Shown here in pieces: positions 37,940 to 47,400 of a DNA stretch of 64,000 nucleotides. The notes below the pieces were generated by a model, which was not told the origin of the DNA, did not search any database, and saw only the letters and a list, made by a program, of their open reading frames with translations. Origin of the DNA: Chitinimonas koreensis (lineage in GTDB: Bacteria > Pseudomonadota > Gammaproteobacteria > Burkholderiales > Chitinimonadaceae); assembly GCF_014353015.1 (NCBI RefSeq), contig NZ_CP060704.1, positions 2,319,001 through 2,383,000 on the forward strand, written 5' to 3'. The translations under genes were made by a program, and so were the position numbers. The number at the start of each line of letters is the position of its first letter. Position 1 is the stretch's first letter.

Positions 37940-39561
37940 ATGATGGGGACAAACGAGAAAAACCTGTCGCTCGCGCTCGACGCGGCGACGCAGCAATTGA
38001 GGATCCGTTACGAACCGGCCGACGAGGCCACGCCGCCGGCCAAGGGGAGCGTCGACGAGTTGCTGGGGCAGGAGGGCTATGCCGGCTATGCGCTCGACGA
38101 CGCGGCGATCGCGGCCTTCGTCGAGCAGTGCCGCGAGGCGACCGAGCCGGTCGAGGCGGTGATCGGCGAAGCGCGCGACGGCAGCTTCGACATCGTGGTG
38201 TCCGACAGCCGCATGGAAGCCTGGCTCACCCTGGTCGCGCCGCGCGGCGGCCGCGCGGTGAGCCTGGAGCAGATCGAGGAAGCGATCCGGGTGCGCCAGA
38301 TCGTCCATGGCGTCAAGCGCGCCGAGCTCGAGGCCGCGCTGGCGGCCGGCGCCTGCGAGCACTTGCTGATCGCCGAAGGCGAGGAGCCCGAGCCGGGCAC
38401 GCCGGCCTATTTCGACAGCCTGCTCGAATCGCTGAAGGCGAGCGGCCACGAGCGCGGCGACGACGAGCTGGTCGACTACCGCGACCTCGGCAACCTGGTG
38501 GTGGTCGACCCGGGCACGCCGCTGATGCGGCGCCACCCGGCGGTGCAGGGCCGCAACGGCGTGGACGTGTTCAACCGGGCCGTGCCGGCGCGGCCGGTGG
38601 CCGACACCCCGTTCGCCCGCCTCAACGGCGCCGAGCCCGATGCCAACGATGCCAACCTGCTGCTCTCCACCATCGCCGGCGCGCCCTCGCTGCAGGCCAA
38701 CGGGGTGGTGGTCAACCCGCTGGTCGACGTGCAGGACGTCAACCTCGAGACCGGCAACATCGACTTCGACGGCACCGTGCAGGTCAAGGGCGACATCAAG
38801 GCCGGCATGACGGTGCGGGTGGCCGGCGACGTGGTGGTGGCCGGCACGCTGGAGGCGGCCGAGGTGGTGGCCGGCGGCAACGTGGTGGTCAAGGGCGGCA
38901 TCATCGGCAAGGCCGACAGCGCGCCCGGGGCGGCGCGCTGGAGACCGCGCGCATCCGCTGCAACGGCTCGGTGCAGGCCAAGTTCATCGAGCATGCGGTG
39001 ATCGAGGCGGCCGGCTCGATCCAGGCCGACGGCGGCATCCGCCAGAGCGAGCTGACCGCCGGCGACTGCGTGGTGGTCGGCAAGCCGGGCAGCAACCAGG
39101 GCAGCCTGATCGGCGGCCGCACCCGCGCGCTCAAGCTGGTGCGCGCGCCGGTGCTCGGCGCGCCGTCGGGCGTGCCGACGCTGGTGCAGGTCGGTTTCAA
39201 TCCCTTCATCAACGCCGAACGCGCTGCGCTCGAGCAGACCCGCAAGCGCAAGCTCGACGAGGCGCTCAAGCTGCGCCAACTGCTGGCTTTCCTCGACAAG
39301 AACCCGGCCAAGGGCGGCGGCGGCGTGCGCGCCAAGGCCGAGAACACGCTGGGCCTGCTGGAGAACGAGGCGACTTCGCTCGAGGACAAGCTGCGCGAGC
39401 TGGAGGGCTTCCTCGAGGTGGCCGAGGGGGCCTGCGTCGAGGTGCCCAAGCGCATCTACGGCGGCGTGCGGCTGCAGATCGGCCAGAAGCTGGTGCAGGT
39501 CGACGACGAGAAGCCCGGCGCGCGCTTCCGCATGGTCGACGGGCAGATCGCGGTGGGCTAG
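37940..39561 (+). CDS. FapA/DUF342 family protein (one apparent -1 frameshift)
   Basis: About 540 residues after bridging. An N-terminal domain (to about 200) is followed by the right-handed beta-helix of flagellar assembly protein A/DUF342, with hexad-like repeats such as NIDFDGTVQVKGDIKAGMTV, AEVVAGGNVVVKGGI and IQADGGI, and a C-terminal coiled coil (ERAALEQTRKRKLDEALKLR). FapA-type proteins are cytoplasmic and linked to polar or flagellar placement in Vibrio; the role here is unknown. The frame breaks in the GGGG run at about 38927-38930; adding one G gives APGGGALETARIRC and restores it. No flagellar gene is adjacent. Confidence 0.82.
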
Positions 39562-39970
39562 CTGCCGCTTCGTCGCAATTCCTACAAATGGGGGCGGCAA
39601 ACGGAATGCGGCCGGAGCCGTCGCCACCTATCACGTTAGAGCCACGCCAATCGGCGTGGCTCGGCAGGGGGAACGGCGATGCGGCGATCCGTGGGACAAC
39701 GGGCAGGTGCCGAGGCTGGATGCGAAGGTGCGGAGAGGGCGGACAACGCCACGTCCGCCCGCTCCGGCAGCGATACGGGCCTGGTCTTGCTGCTTGCGTT
39801 GCGATGCGCCGGTCGGAAATACATGGCGCATGCGGATAAACCAGTGCGATTGAACATTGCGGCGGTCATCGAGACCGCCGCAATTTTTTTCGGCGGGTTT
39901 GTTCGCCTGCGCAGCGTCGTTCCCTGGTCGACTAATCGAGGTCGCTCTTCGGAAAAGGCAGGGAATGGAC
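39562..39970. other. Intergenic region with two hairpins
   Basis: No convincing gene. It holds a perfect inverted repeat at about 39636-39659 (GAGCCACGCC with AATC loop) and a strong terminator at about 39856-39890, discussed separately. Confidence 0.6.
39856..39890 (+). terminator. Strong intrinsic terminator ahead of the racemase gene
   Basis: ATTGCGGCGGT pairs with ACCGCCGCAAT and is followed by seven T. It is 295 bp after the FapA stop, so it may end a long FapA trailer or an unrecognised short transcript. Confidence 0.8.
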
Positions 39971-41409
39971 ATGGGTAACTTGACGCGACGCAATTTCGTC
40001 ATCGGTACGGCTGCGGCTGCTTTTGCGATGCGGTTTCAATCGGGTCTTGCAGCGCCCCGGTTGTCCCTGGATACCGCGTCGGAGGCCGAGCGGGCGGAGA
40101 AGAGCAATGCCTGGCTCGAGATTTCCACCAAGGTCTTCAAGGCCAATATCGTGATGTTGCGTACCTATCTGAACGAAGTCGCGGCAGATGGGAAAAAGGT
40201 GAAGATCTGCGTGGTCATGAAGGCCGATGCATACGGCCACGGCATCGCGATGCTGCTTCCCGTGATCTACGAACTCAATCAGGGTTATATCAAGGCCGGG
40301 ATCGAGCCCCGCTCTGCATCGGCTTCACCGGGAACGAAGAGGCGAGGGTGATCCGGGAGTATGAAGCCCTGAGGAGCGCCGACGATCGGAAATCGATGGG
40401 GATGCCGATCAGATTGGTCCGGCTTCGCACCGCGACCTTGGACGAAATAAAGGAAGGGCGGAGGGTCGCGGCCGACCCAAAGAAGGAAAATTACGATATC
40501 GAGGAATTGATCGGGAATCAGGCGCTTGCCGTCGAGGTCAACAAGCTGGGTAGCGAAGCGAACCCGATCAGAATCCATATCGGCCTGAATGCTGGCGGGA
40601 TGAGCCGGAATGGCTTCGAGCTGACCACCAGGTCTGGCGTGGTGGTCGAGGAGGTCAAGAAGGAATTGCAGGGCATTGCCGGCGATTTGAAGAATCTCAA
40701 GGTCGTCGGGCTGATGACTCATTTCCCGGTCGAGTCCAGGACGGACGACAAGGCGGGACTCAATCTCTTCAAGACCCAGGTGAAGATCATCGATGACGAT
40801 CCCGCCTTCAGCGCGTGGAAGCAGGCGGATCGCCACGTCGCCAATTCCTTCGCGACCATGAACGTGAAGGAAACCCATCTGAACATGGTGCGCGTGGGCG
40901 GGGCGCTGTATGGAGACGTCGACGACGTCGATTATGTCAGAACCGCCGGCGGAACCGCGACGGCGCATTTCGAGCGTGCGATGACTTTCAAGTCGAAAGT
41001 CGCTTCGATCAATTTCTATAGGCAAGGCAGTACCGTGAGCTATGGCCGGACCAGATTGCTGACGCGCGATAGCCGCCTGGCGAATATCCCGGTCGGCTAT
41101 TCGGACGGCTACCGGCGTGATTTCACCAATCTGGCCTATGTCCTGATCAAGGGGCATCGGGTACCCGTCATGGGCCGTGTCACCATGAATACGATCATGG
41201 TCGATGTCACCGACTTCATCGGTGGGGCGGACGGCATTGTCCGGGACAGCGAAGTGGTGCTGTTCGGTAGGCAGGGCGATGAAGAAATCACCCAGGACTC
41301 GCTCGAAGATGCCAGCGATACCTCCGGCGCGGAATTCACCACGGTCTGGGGCCAGCTCAATCCTCGCAAACTGGCGGCGGATTCCATTGGAACGGCGAGG
41401 CGGAAATAG
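39971..41409 (+). CDS. Tat-exported broad-specificity alanine racemase-like enzyme (one apparent -1 frameshift)
   Basis: About 480 residues after bridging. A twin-arginine signal (LTRRNFVIGTAAAAFAMRF) precedes a fold-type III PLP racemase: the PLP lysine in VVMKADAYGHGIAML and the VGYSDGYRRDFTN block with the catalytic tyrosine further on are as in periplasmic Bsr-type racemases, which make non-canonical D-amino acids that remodel peptidoglycan. The second ATG (MGNLTRR) is chosen because GCAGGGA is correctly spaced for it and abuts the first. The frame breaks in the CCCC run at 40307-40310; one extra C gives EPPLCIGFTGNEEARVI. Codon use (AAG/AAA, GAT, AAT, ATT) is visibly less GC-biased than in neighbours, hinting at acquisition. 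Confidence 0.85.
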
Positions 41410-41560
41410 CCTGCGCCGTCCGTTCCCACCGTGGACGGCGTGTATTCAGGACAGGCACTGATCGGAGGCCGTCGCCGCGTTTGTATTCGGCAGCGGCCTC
41501 GTCTATGAAGACGTGCCGTGCAAGGTGTGCGGCCCGAATCGACTGACCAGGGGGAACAAG

Positions 41561-42688
41561 ATGCAGCGGCCACGCATTCTCAGAAGCGACCTGCAGAGCA
41601 AGAAGTTCGAGCTCGACCTGAAGCGGCAGAAGACCGCGCTGAAGCCGGTGGGCCGCGCCTCGCTCGGCCCGCTCGACGTGAGCGGGACCTCGATCCGGCG
41701 TTCCGGCAACGACACCGCCCATGGTTTCACCGACATGATCGCGGCGACCCGGCGCGGCATCACCTCGCTGCGCGGCGACCTGAACGCCAGTGGCGGCGTA
41801 TCGGGCGGACCGGCCAACTATGCGCGCAAGTCGATGGACCAGTGGGCGTACCGGACCCACAACGTGGTTTCCAGCCTGCAGTCGGCCCAGATGCAGAGCC
41901 GCTATACCGGCGATGTCACCCGCGCGCTCTACGACAACTGGCGCGCCGATCATCCGCAGTCGCAGGAACATGCCGAGCGGACCTTCGACCGGCTCGATCG
42001 CCTGCACCAGGCCCAGGGCATCAGCAAGGTGAAGGTCTACGAGCAGGGCAGCAAGCTGTCGCCGAGCGAGATGCGGCGCCAGCGCGGATCGGACGCGGCA
42101 ATGCATGCCTTCGCCTATCGCATGAATCCGGAGAACGAGCCGAGGAAGCACCGCAGCGGCGCTTCCTCGCGGCTCAGTCTCAACATCGATGTGAACGAGG
42201 CGCCGGAGATGGCCCTCAACATGGTCAACGTGGTTCGCCAGCGTCCCGACCTGGTGCGGCAGAGCAAGATCATGGGCCCGTCCAATATCGGCAAGCGGGT
42301 CGATGACGCGGTGGTCTACCTCGGCGTGAAGCGGCCGGACGTCAACGATGGACGCATCGTCGACCAGGCGCTGCGCAAGGATATCCAGGGGCCGACGCTG
42401 CGGGCGACGCCGCCGGGCATGGAGCCGCTGAGCAAGGTCTCGGGCTACGCCGAATACCTGCCCAAGAGCTCGAGCAGCCACGGCAACAACCGCGGCGAAT
42501 TCGTGGAGAAAGCGGTCCGGGCCAAGTTGGGCGGCGACAAGCGCGGCATGTCGGCATTGATGGGCGAGGCGCTCGACCGCGGTGGCTACGATCCCTACCA
42601 GCCCAGCCGCATCAGGACGTCGGCCCATGCGCGCCTCAAGAACGCGATGGCGGCGCGGCGCGAAGCGATGGGTTACGACGACGATTGA
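41561..42688 (+). CDS. HopA1-effector-family-like protein
   Basis: 375 residues, no signal peptide. The N-terminal 100 residues are Ser/Arg/Gly-rich and look disordered, as type III effectors often do. The rest carries a pattern I associate with the HopA1 family: RLSLNIDVNEAPEMALNMV, SKIMGPSNIGKRVDDAVVYL, GPTLRATPPGM, SGYAEYLPKSSSS. HopA1 of Pseudomonas syringae has a similar length; related domains also act as lyases in class V lanthipeptide synthesis. No type III secretion genes or precursor peptide are visible nearby. The start is the ATG after GGGGGAACAAG. The family call is from memory of motifs, hence moderate confidence in function but good confidence that the gene is real. Confidence 0.6.
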   Translation: MQRPRILRSDLQSKKFELDLKRQKTALKPVGRASLGPLDVSGTSIRRSGNDTAHGFTDMIAATRRGITSLRGDLNASGGVSGGPANYARKSMDQWAYRTHNVVSSLQSAQMQSRYTGDVTRALYDNWRADHPQSQEHAERTFDRLDRLHQAQGISKVKVYEQGSKLSPSEMRRQRGSDAAMHAFAYRMNPENEPRKHRSGASSRLSLNIDVNEAPEMALNMVNVVRQRPDLVRQSKIMGPSNIGKRVDDAVVYLGVKRPDVNDGRIVDQALRKDIQGPTLRATPPGMEPLSKVSGYAEYLPKSSSSHGNNRGEFVEKAVRAKLGGDKRGMSALMGEALDRGGYDPYQPSRIRTSAHARLKNAMAARREAMGYDDD

Positions 42689-43012
42689 ACGGCGATCATC
42701 GCTGGCGGCCTGGACGGCCGGGTTTTGCGGCGCGCCGGTCGGACGGAGGAATTTCCTTCGTTCGGCCGGCGCGTGGCTTTTGGGGAACAGGCGCGTTCCG
42801 CCGTGTCTCGCCGGATGGTCTCAGTCTCGGTCTCGGCCGCGGCCGCGGCCGAGGGGATGCCTGCCCATATGCGGGACCGCGGCACGGCGGATCGCTCCGA
42901 GCGCCGTCGCGTCGAGCGATGCGCGGCCGACAGGCAGGTCATCGATGCCATCGGGGCGCATGTCGGCCATCTCGAGGGCGTCACCGGATCGATGGAAGAA
43001 GGCTCGCTCAAT

Positions 43013-43030
43013 TTGAAACTCATGTTTCAA
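43013..43030. repeat. Perfect palindrome TTGAAAC-N4-GTTTCAA, copy 1
   Basis: TTGAAAC, TCAT, GTTTCAA. The same 7-base arms recur 211 bp downstream with a different core. Confidence 0.85.
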
Positions 43031-43223
43031 GTTTGGGAAATTCGTTTTGAATCATGGTTATTTAATGATTTTCTGTGAGAGGCATCTTCCGATGCAGGGC
43101 TGAAAGGGCGGCCGTGTACTGCAGGACTCGGCGGGCTTGCTCTCGCATGTGGGCTGCTGGATGTCGCGGCGGAATTTCCTGGCTTGGCGCGTTGCTTGGT
43201 GGAAGATCGCGACGATCTACCTG

Positions 43224-43241
43224 TTGAAACGCGTGTTTCAA
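43224..43241. repeat. Perfect palindrome TTGAAAC-N4-GTTTCAA, copy 2
   Basis: TTGAAAC, GCGT, GTTTCAA. The 50 bases after it resemble those after copy 1 (both are AT-rich and reach ATTTTCTG). Confidence 0.85.
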
Positions 43242-43389
43242 TAATGATATTTTCAATGCATATCAATAGGTTAACTAATTTTCTGCTAAGGGGCGGGGTA
43301 GTGTTTCGAATTGGCGGTGCTCCCTCATCCCGACGCTTCCCACGGTGGGCGAGGGGCTTCGCATGGATACGGGGGGCGTGCGGCGCTTA

Positions 43390-43456
43390 CAGAAGCGGCT
43401 TCGGCCGCGAATGGCCGGATGTGCCGCCGGCATCATTCGCGGCCGAAGCCGCTCGT
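43390..43456. repeat. REP-like inverted pair, family A
   Basis: GAAGCGGCTTCGGCCGCGAA facing CATTCGCGGCCGAAGCCGCT. Confidence 0.8.
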
Positions 43457-43512
43457 GTGGTCGTGCCTGATGGTTCAGGCCGGCGCAGATGCCGGCACCG
43501 CCGCTTCCGCGC

Positions 43513-44438
43513 TCACGCCGCCGGCTCCGCCGCGCCGTCGCGCACCACGCGATTGCGGCCGGCCTGCTTGGCGGCATAGAGGTTGGCGTCGGCCCGGTGC
43601 AGCAGCGCGGCCGCGGCTTCTTCCGCCTCGTCGACCGTGGCGGTCACGGCGCCGACGCTGATGGTCACGCAGGGGGCCACCTTGGACGACAGGTGTTCCA
43701 GCCCAGCGCCTGCACCTCGCCGCGCAGCGCCTCGAGCAGCGCGCCGAAGTCGGGCTGGCCGGGCAGCAGCAGCACGAATTCCTCGCCGCCGTAGCGCGCC
43801 GCCACGTCGTCGGGCCGCCGCGCATGGCGCTGCACCAGGCGAGCGACCTGGCGCAGCGCCTCGTCGCCGGCCGGGTGGCCGTAGCGGTCGTTGTATTGCT
43901 TGAAGTAGTCGACGTCGATCATCGCCAGGTTCAGCGGCTCGCCACGCCGGGCCGCCTGCCGGCAGGCCAGCGCCAGCGCCTCGTCGAAATAGCGCCGGTT
44001 CACCAGGCCGGTCAGCCCGTCGTGGCTGGCCAGCCGCTGCAGCTCGCGGCGCTGGGCCACCAGCTTGAGGTAGTTGCGGATGCGTGCGCGCACCGTGACC
44101 GGCCGGATCGGCTTGAACACGTAGTCGAGCGCGCCGAGCTGCAGGCCTTGCTCCTCGTTCTCCTCCTCGGTGAAGCCGCTGATGAACACCACCGCCAGGT
44201 CGGCCGTCAGCGGGTTGCCGCGCAGCTTGATCAGCACCTCGTAGCCGCTCATCTCGGGCATCGAGACGTCGAGCAGCACCAGGCAGATGTCGGGGTCTTC
44301 CTCGATGCGCTGCAGCGCGGAGGCGCCGTCCTTGGCCAGCACCACGCGGCATTCGTCCTTCAGCAGCTCGGCCAGCATGGTGCGGCTGATGCGGTCGTCG
44401 TCGACGATCAGCACCGTCTGTTGCGGGGTCTCGGTCAT
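43513..44438 (-). CDS. Response-regulator diguanylate cyclase (one apparent -1 frameshift)
   Basis: About 309 residues after bridging. Receiver domain (LIVDDDRISRTML; phosphoacceptor Asp in LVLLDVSMPEMSG; KPI) followed by a GGDEF domain with the active signature RYGGEEFVLLL and substrate segment DYFKQYNDRYGH, so it should make c-di-GMP when phosphorylated. The frame breaks near 43701, where one missing G (plus strand) separates EVQALG from LEHLSSKVAPCVTISVGAV; the restored C-terminus is normal for GGDEF. Its ATG overlaps the stop of the hybrid kinase (ATGA), with GGAGGAGGGA upstream, so the kinase is its likely partner. Confidence 0.9.
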
Positions 44439-47400
44439 TGTTGTCCCTCCTCCTGGTCGATCCGTGCGATGGCGGTCCGCAGCCGCTGCAGCGCGGTGCT
44501 GGCCGCTACCAGTTCCACTTCGTCGAAGCGCGCGCAGACCGTCTCGAGCAGCGCTGCCGGCGCGCTGCCGGCCAGCCGCGCACCGAGCTCGTCGAGCAGC
44601 GCCTGCGCCGCATAGTCGCCCTGCGCCACCAGCGGCGCGGCCAGGTCGATGCGCTGCAGCAGCAGGGTGCGGTCGAGCGGCAGCGCAGCCTGGGCCGTGT
44701 CGGCGCTAGCGCGCGCGAGCAGCCCGGACAGTTGCGCGAGGACGTGCTCCAGCTCGGCCTGGAAGTCGGCCAGCGCCGCGTCGGCCGGCGCCTCCGCCAT
44801 GGCTGCGCCGTCGCCCTTGCGCAGCAGCGCCTCGAGCCGCGCGGCAGTGGCCGACAGCGCATAGGCGCCGAGGTAGTCGGCGGCCGACTTGACGGTATGG
44901 GCAGTCAGCTCGATCAGGTCGAGCCGGTCGGCCAGGCGGTCGGCGCGCGATTGCGCCGGCACCGCGGCGAAGTCGCGCACGAAGCCCTGCAGCAGCCGCA
45001 GCAGGCGGTCGCGTCGGCCGCCGAGCCGCGCCAGCGCCGCCGGCAGGTCGAGGCCGGGCAGTTCCGGCAGATCGGGGCCGAGCGGTTCGGCCTCGGCCGG
45101 CGGCGGGGCGAACGAGGCCGCCGCCGGCGGCAGCGACGGCAGGTGCTGCAGCAACGTGCGGTACAGCACCGTCTCGTCGATCGGCTTGGTCAGGTGGGCA
45201 TTCATGCCGGCGGCGAGGCAGGCCTGGCGGTCGGCGGCCTGCGCCTGGGCGGTCAGCGCGATGATCGGCAGCGCCGCCCAGCGCGCCTCGCGGCGGATCG
45301 CGCGGGCCGCGGTCGGGCCGTCCATGCGCGGCATCTGCACATCCATCAGCACGATGTCGTAATCGTCCTGCTCCAGCCGCGCCAGCGCCTCGATGCCGTG
45401 GGCGGCGGTGTCGACGCGCATGCCGGCGGCGAGCAGGAAATCGGTCACTACCTCGCGGTTGAGCGCGTTGTCGTCGACCACCAGCGCATGGCGGCCGGCC
45501 AGCGCGGCGAGGCCGGCATGGCGCGGCAGCCGCTGCAGCAGCGCGTCGTATAGAAGACCGATGTCGGCCGCCGCGGCACCGGCCGTCGCGGCATCGGCCG
45601 CCGGATCGCCCGCTTCCGGGCTCGGCGCGCCGGACACGGCCCGACCGAGCGCGGCCCGACCGAACGCGGCCCGACCGAACGCCGGATCGGCCAGGTCGTC
45701 CCAGGCCGATTCGCCAGGGCCGTCCAGCCCCAGCACCGGCAGCGCGGCGAGGTGCGGATCGCGCCGCAGCGCGCGCACTGCGGCCGGTCCGTCGAGGTCG
45801 GCCAGACGGGCGCCGAGCAGCGCCGCGTCGTAGCCGCCGAGCCGCGCCCGCGCCATCAGCTCGGCGGCGTTGCCGACCTGCTCGACCTGGACGCCGACCC
45901 GTTCGAGGCCGGCGACCAGCGCCTCGCGCCGCGCCGCATCGTCGTCGGCCAGCAGCACGCGGCGGCCCTGCAGCCGCATGAGCTCGCGCGAGCGCCGCGG
46001 CGGCGCGCCGGCCGCGGCTTCGGCGCCGTCGAGCGCGTCGGAAATGGTGTTGAACACCACCGATTCGGTCACCGGCTTGATCAGCACGCCGTTGAGGCCG
46101 AGCGAGTTGGCGCGCTTGAGCAGGTCGTCGCGCGCGTAGGCGGTGACCATCAGCACCGCCGGCACGTAGGGCAGCACGCCGTCGCCGCGGATCAGCCGGG
46201 CCGCTTCGAGGCCGTCCATGCCCGGCATGCGCCAGTCCATCAGCACCAGTTCGAACGGCCGGCCGCGCGTGGCGGCCTGGCGCACCGCTTCGAGCGCGGC
46301 CGGCCCCGAGGCGGCGGCCGCCGCGTCCATGCCGAAGTCGCGCACCATCAGCAGCAGGATGTCGCGCGCGCTGGCATTGTCGTCGACCACCAGCACGCGG
46401 CGGCCGCCGACGCCGCGCAGCTCGCGCCGCGCCAGCGTGCCGGCCGGGCCGGCCGGCAGCCGCACCGGCAGCGTGAAGCTGAAGGTGCTGCCCAGGCCCG
46501 GCTCGCTGCTGGCCCAGGTGCGGCCGCCCATCAGGTCGACCAGCTGGCGGCAGATCGCCAGGCCCAGGCCGGTGCCGCCGTAGTGGCGGCTGGTCTGGCT
46601 GGTGGCCTGCGAGAACGGCTTGAACAGCCGGCTGAACTGGGCCGCGTCGAGGCCGATGCCGGTGTCGCGCACGTCGAAGCGCAGGATGGCGGTGCCCTCG
46701 TGCGCCGGCTGCTCGAGCGCGGCGCGCACCACGATCTCGCCGCGGTCGGTGAACTTGACCGCGTTGTTGACCAGGTTGATCAGCACCTGGCCCAGCCGCA
46801 GCGGATCGCCGAGCAACTGGGCCGGTACGTCGCGGCCGACGTCGTAGATGATCTCCAGGCCCTTTTCCTCGGCCTTCATCGCGGTCATCGCCGAGACCGA
46901 CTCGAGCACGCCGTCGAGCGTGTAGTCGATCTGCTCGAATTCGAGCTTGCCGGCCTCGATCTTGGAAAAGTCGAGCAGGTCGTTGACCAGCGCCAAGAGC
47001 GACTTGGCCGACAGGTCGATCTTGTCGAGGTAGTTGCGCTGGCGCGGCGTCACCTCGGTCTGCAGCGCCAGCCGGGCCATGCCGAGCACGGTGTTCATCG
47101 GGGTGCGGATTTCGTGGCTCATCACCGCCAGGAATTCGCTCTTGATGCGCTCGGCCGCTTCGGCGGCCTCCTTGGCGGCCGTCAGCGCGGCGGCGGCCTG
47201 GCGCTCGGCGGTGACGTCCCAGTTGATGCCGAGCGCGCGCTGCGGCCGCCCGTCCGGGTAGCGGTGGACCTGGGCCTGGGCGCGGATGTGGCGCTGCACG
47301 CCCGAGGGCTGCAGGATGCGGAACTCGCTCTCGAACATCGAGGTGTCGGCGACCGTGATCCCCCAGTCGCTGAGCACGCGGCCGGCGTCGTCGGGATGGA

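Larger units (their letters stand above)
42689..43512. other. Gene-poor region with AT-rich island
   Basis: About 820 bp with no supportable gene. Two AT-rich segments (about 43005-43075 and 43215-43300) each begin with a perfect 7-4-7 palindrome and end in ATTTTCTG; between them is GC-rich sequence. A family A REP pair (about 43390-43456) lies before the diguanylate cyclase gene end. Confidence 0.6.

Noticed and set aside
43001..43270. Possible toxin-antitoxin or small gene in the AT-rich island
   Set aside because: Only short frames without ribosome sites or recognisable features were found.
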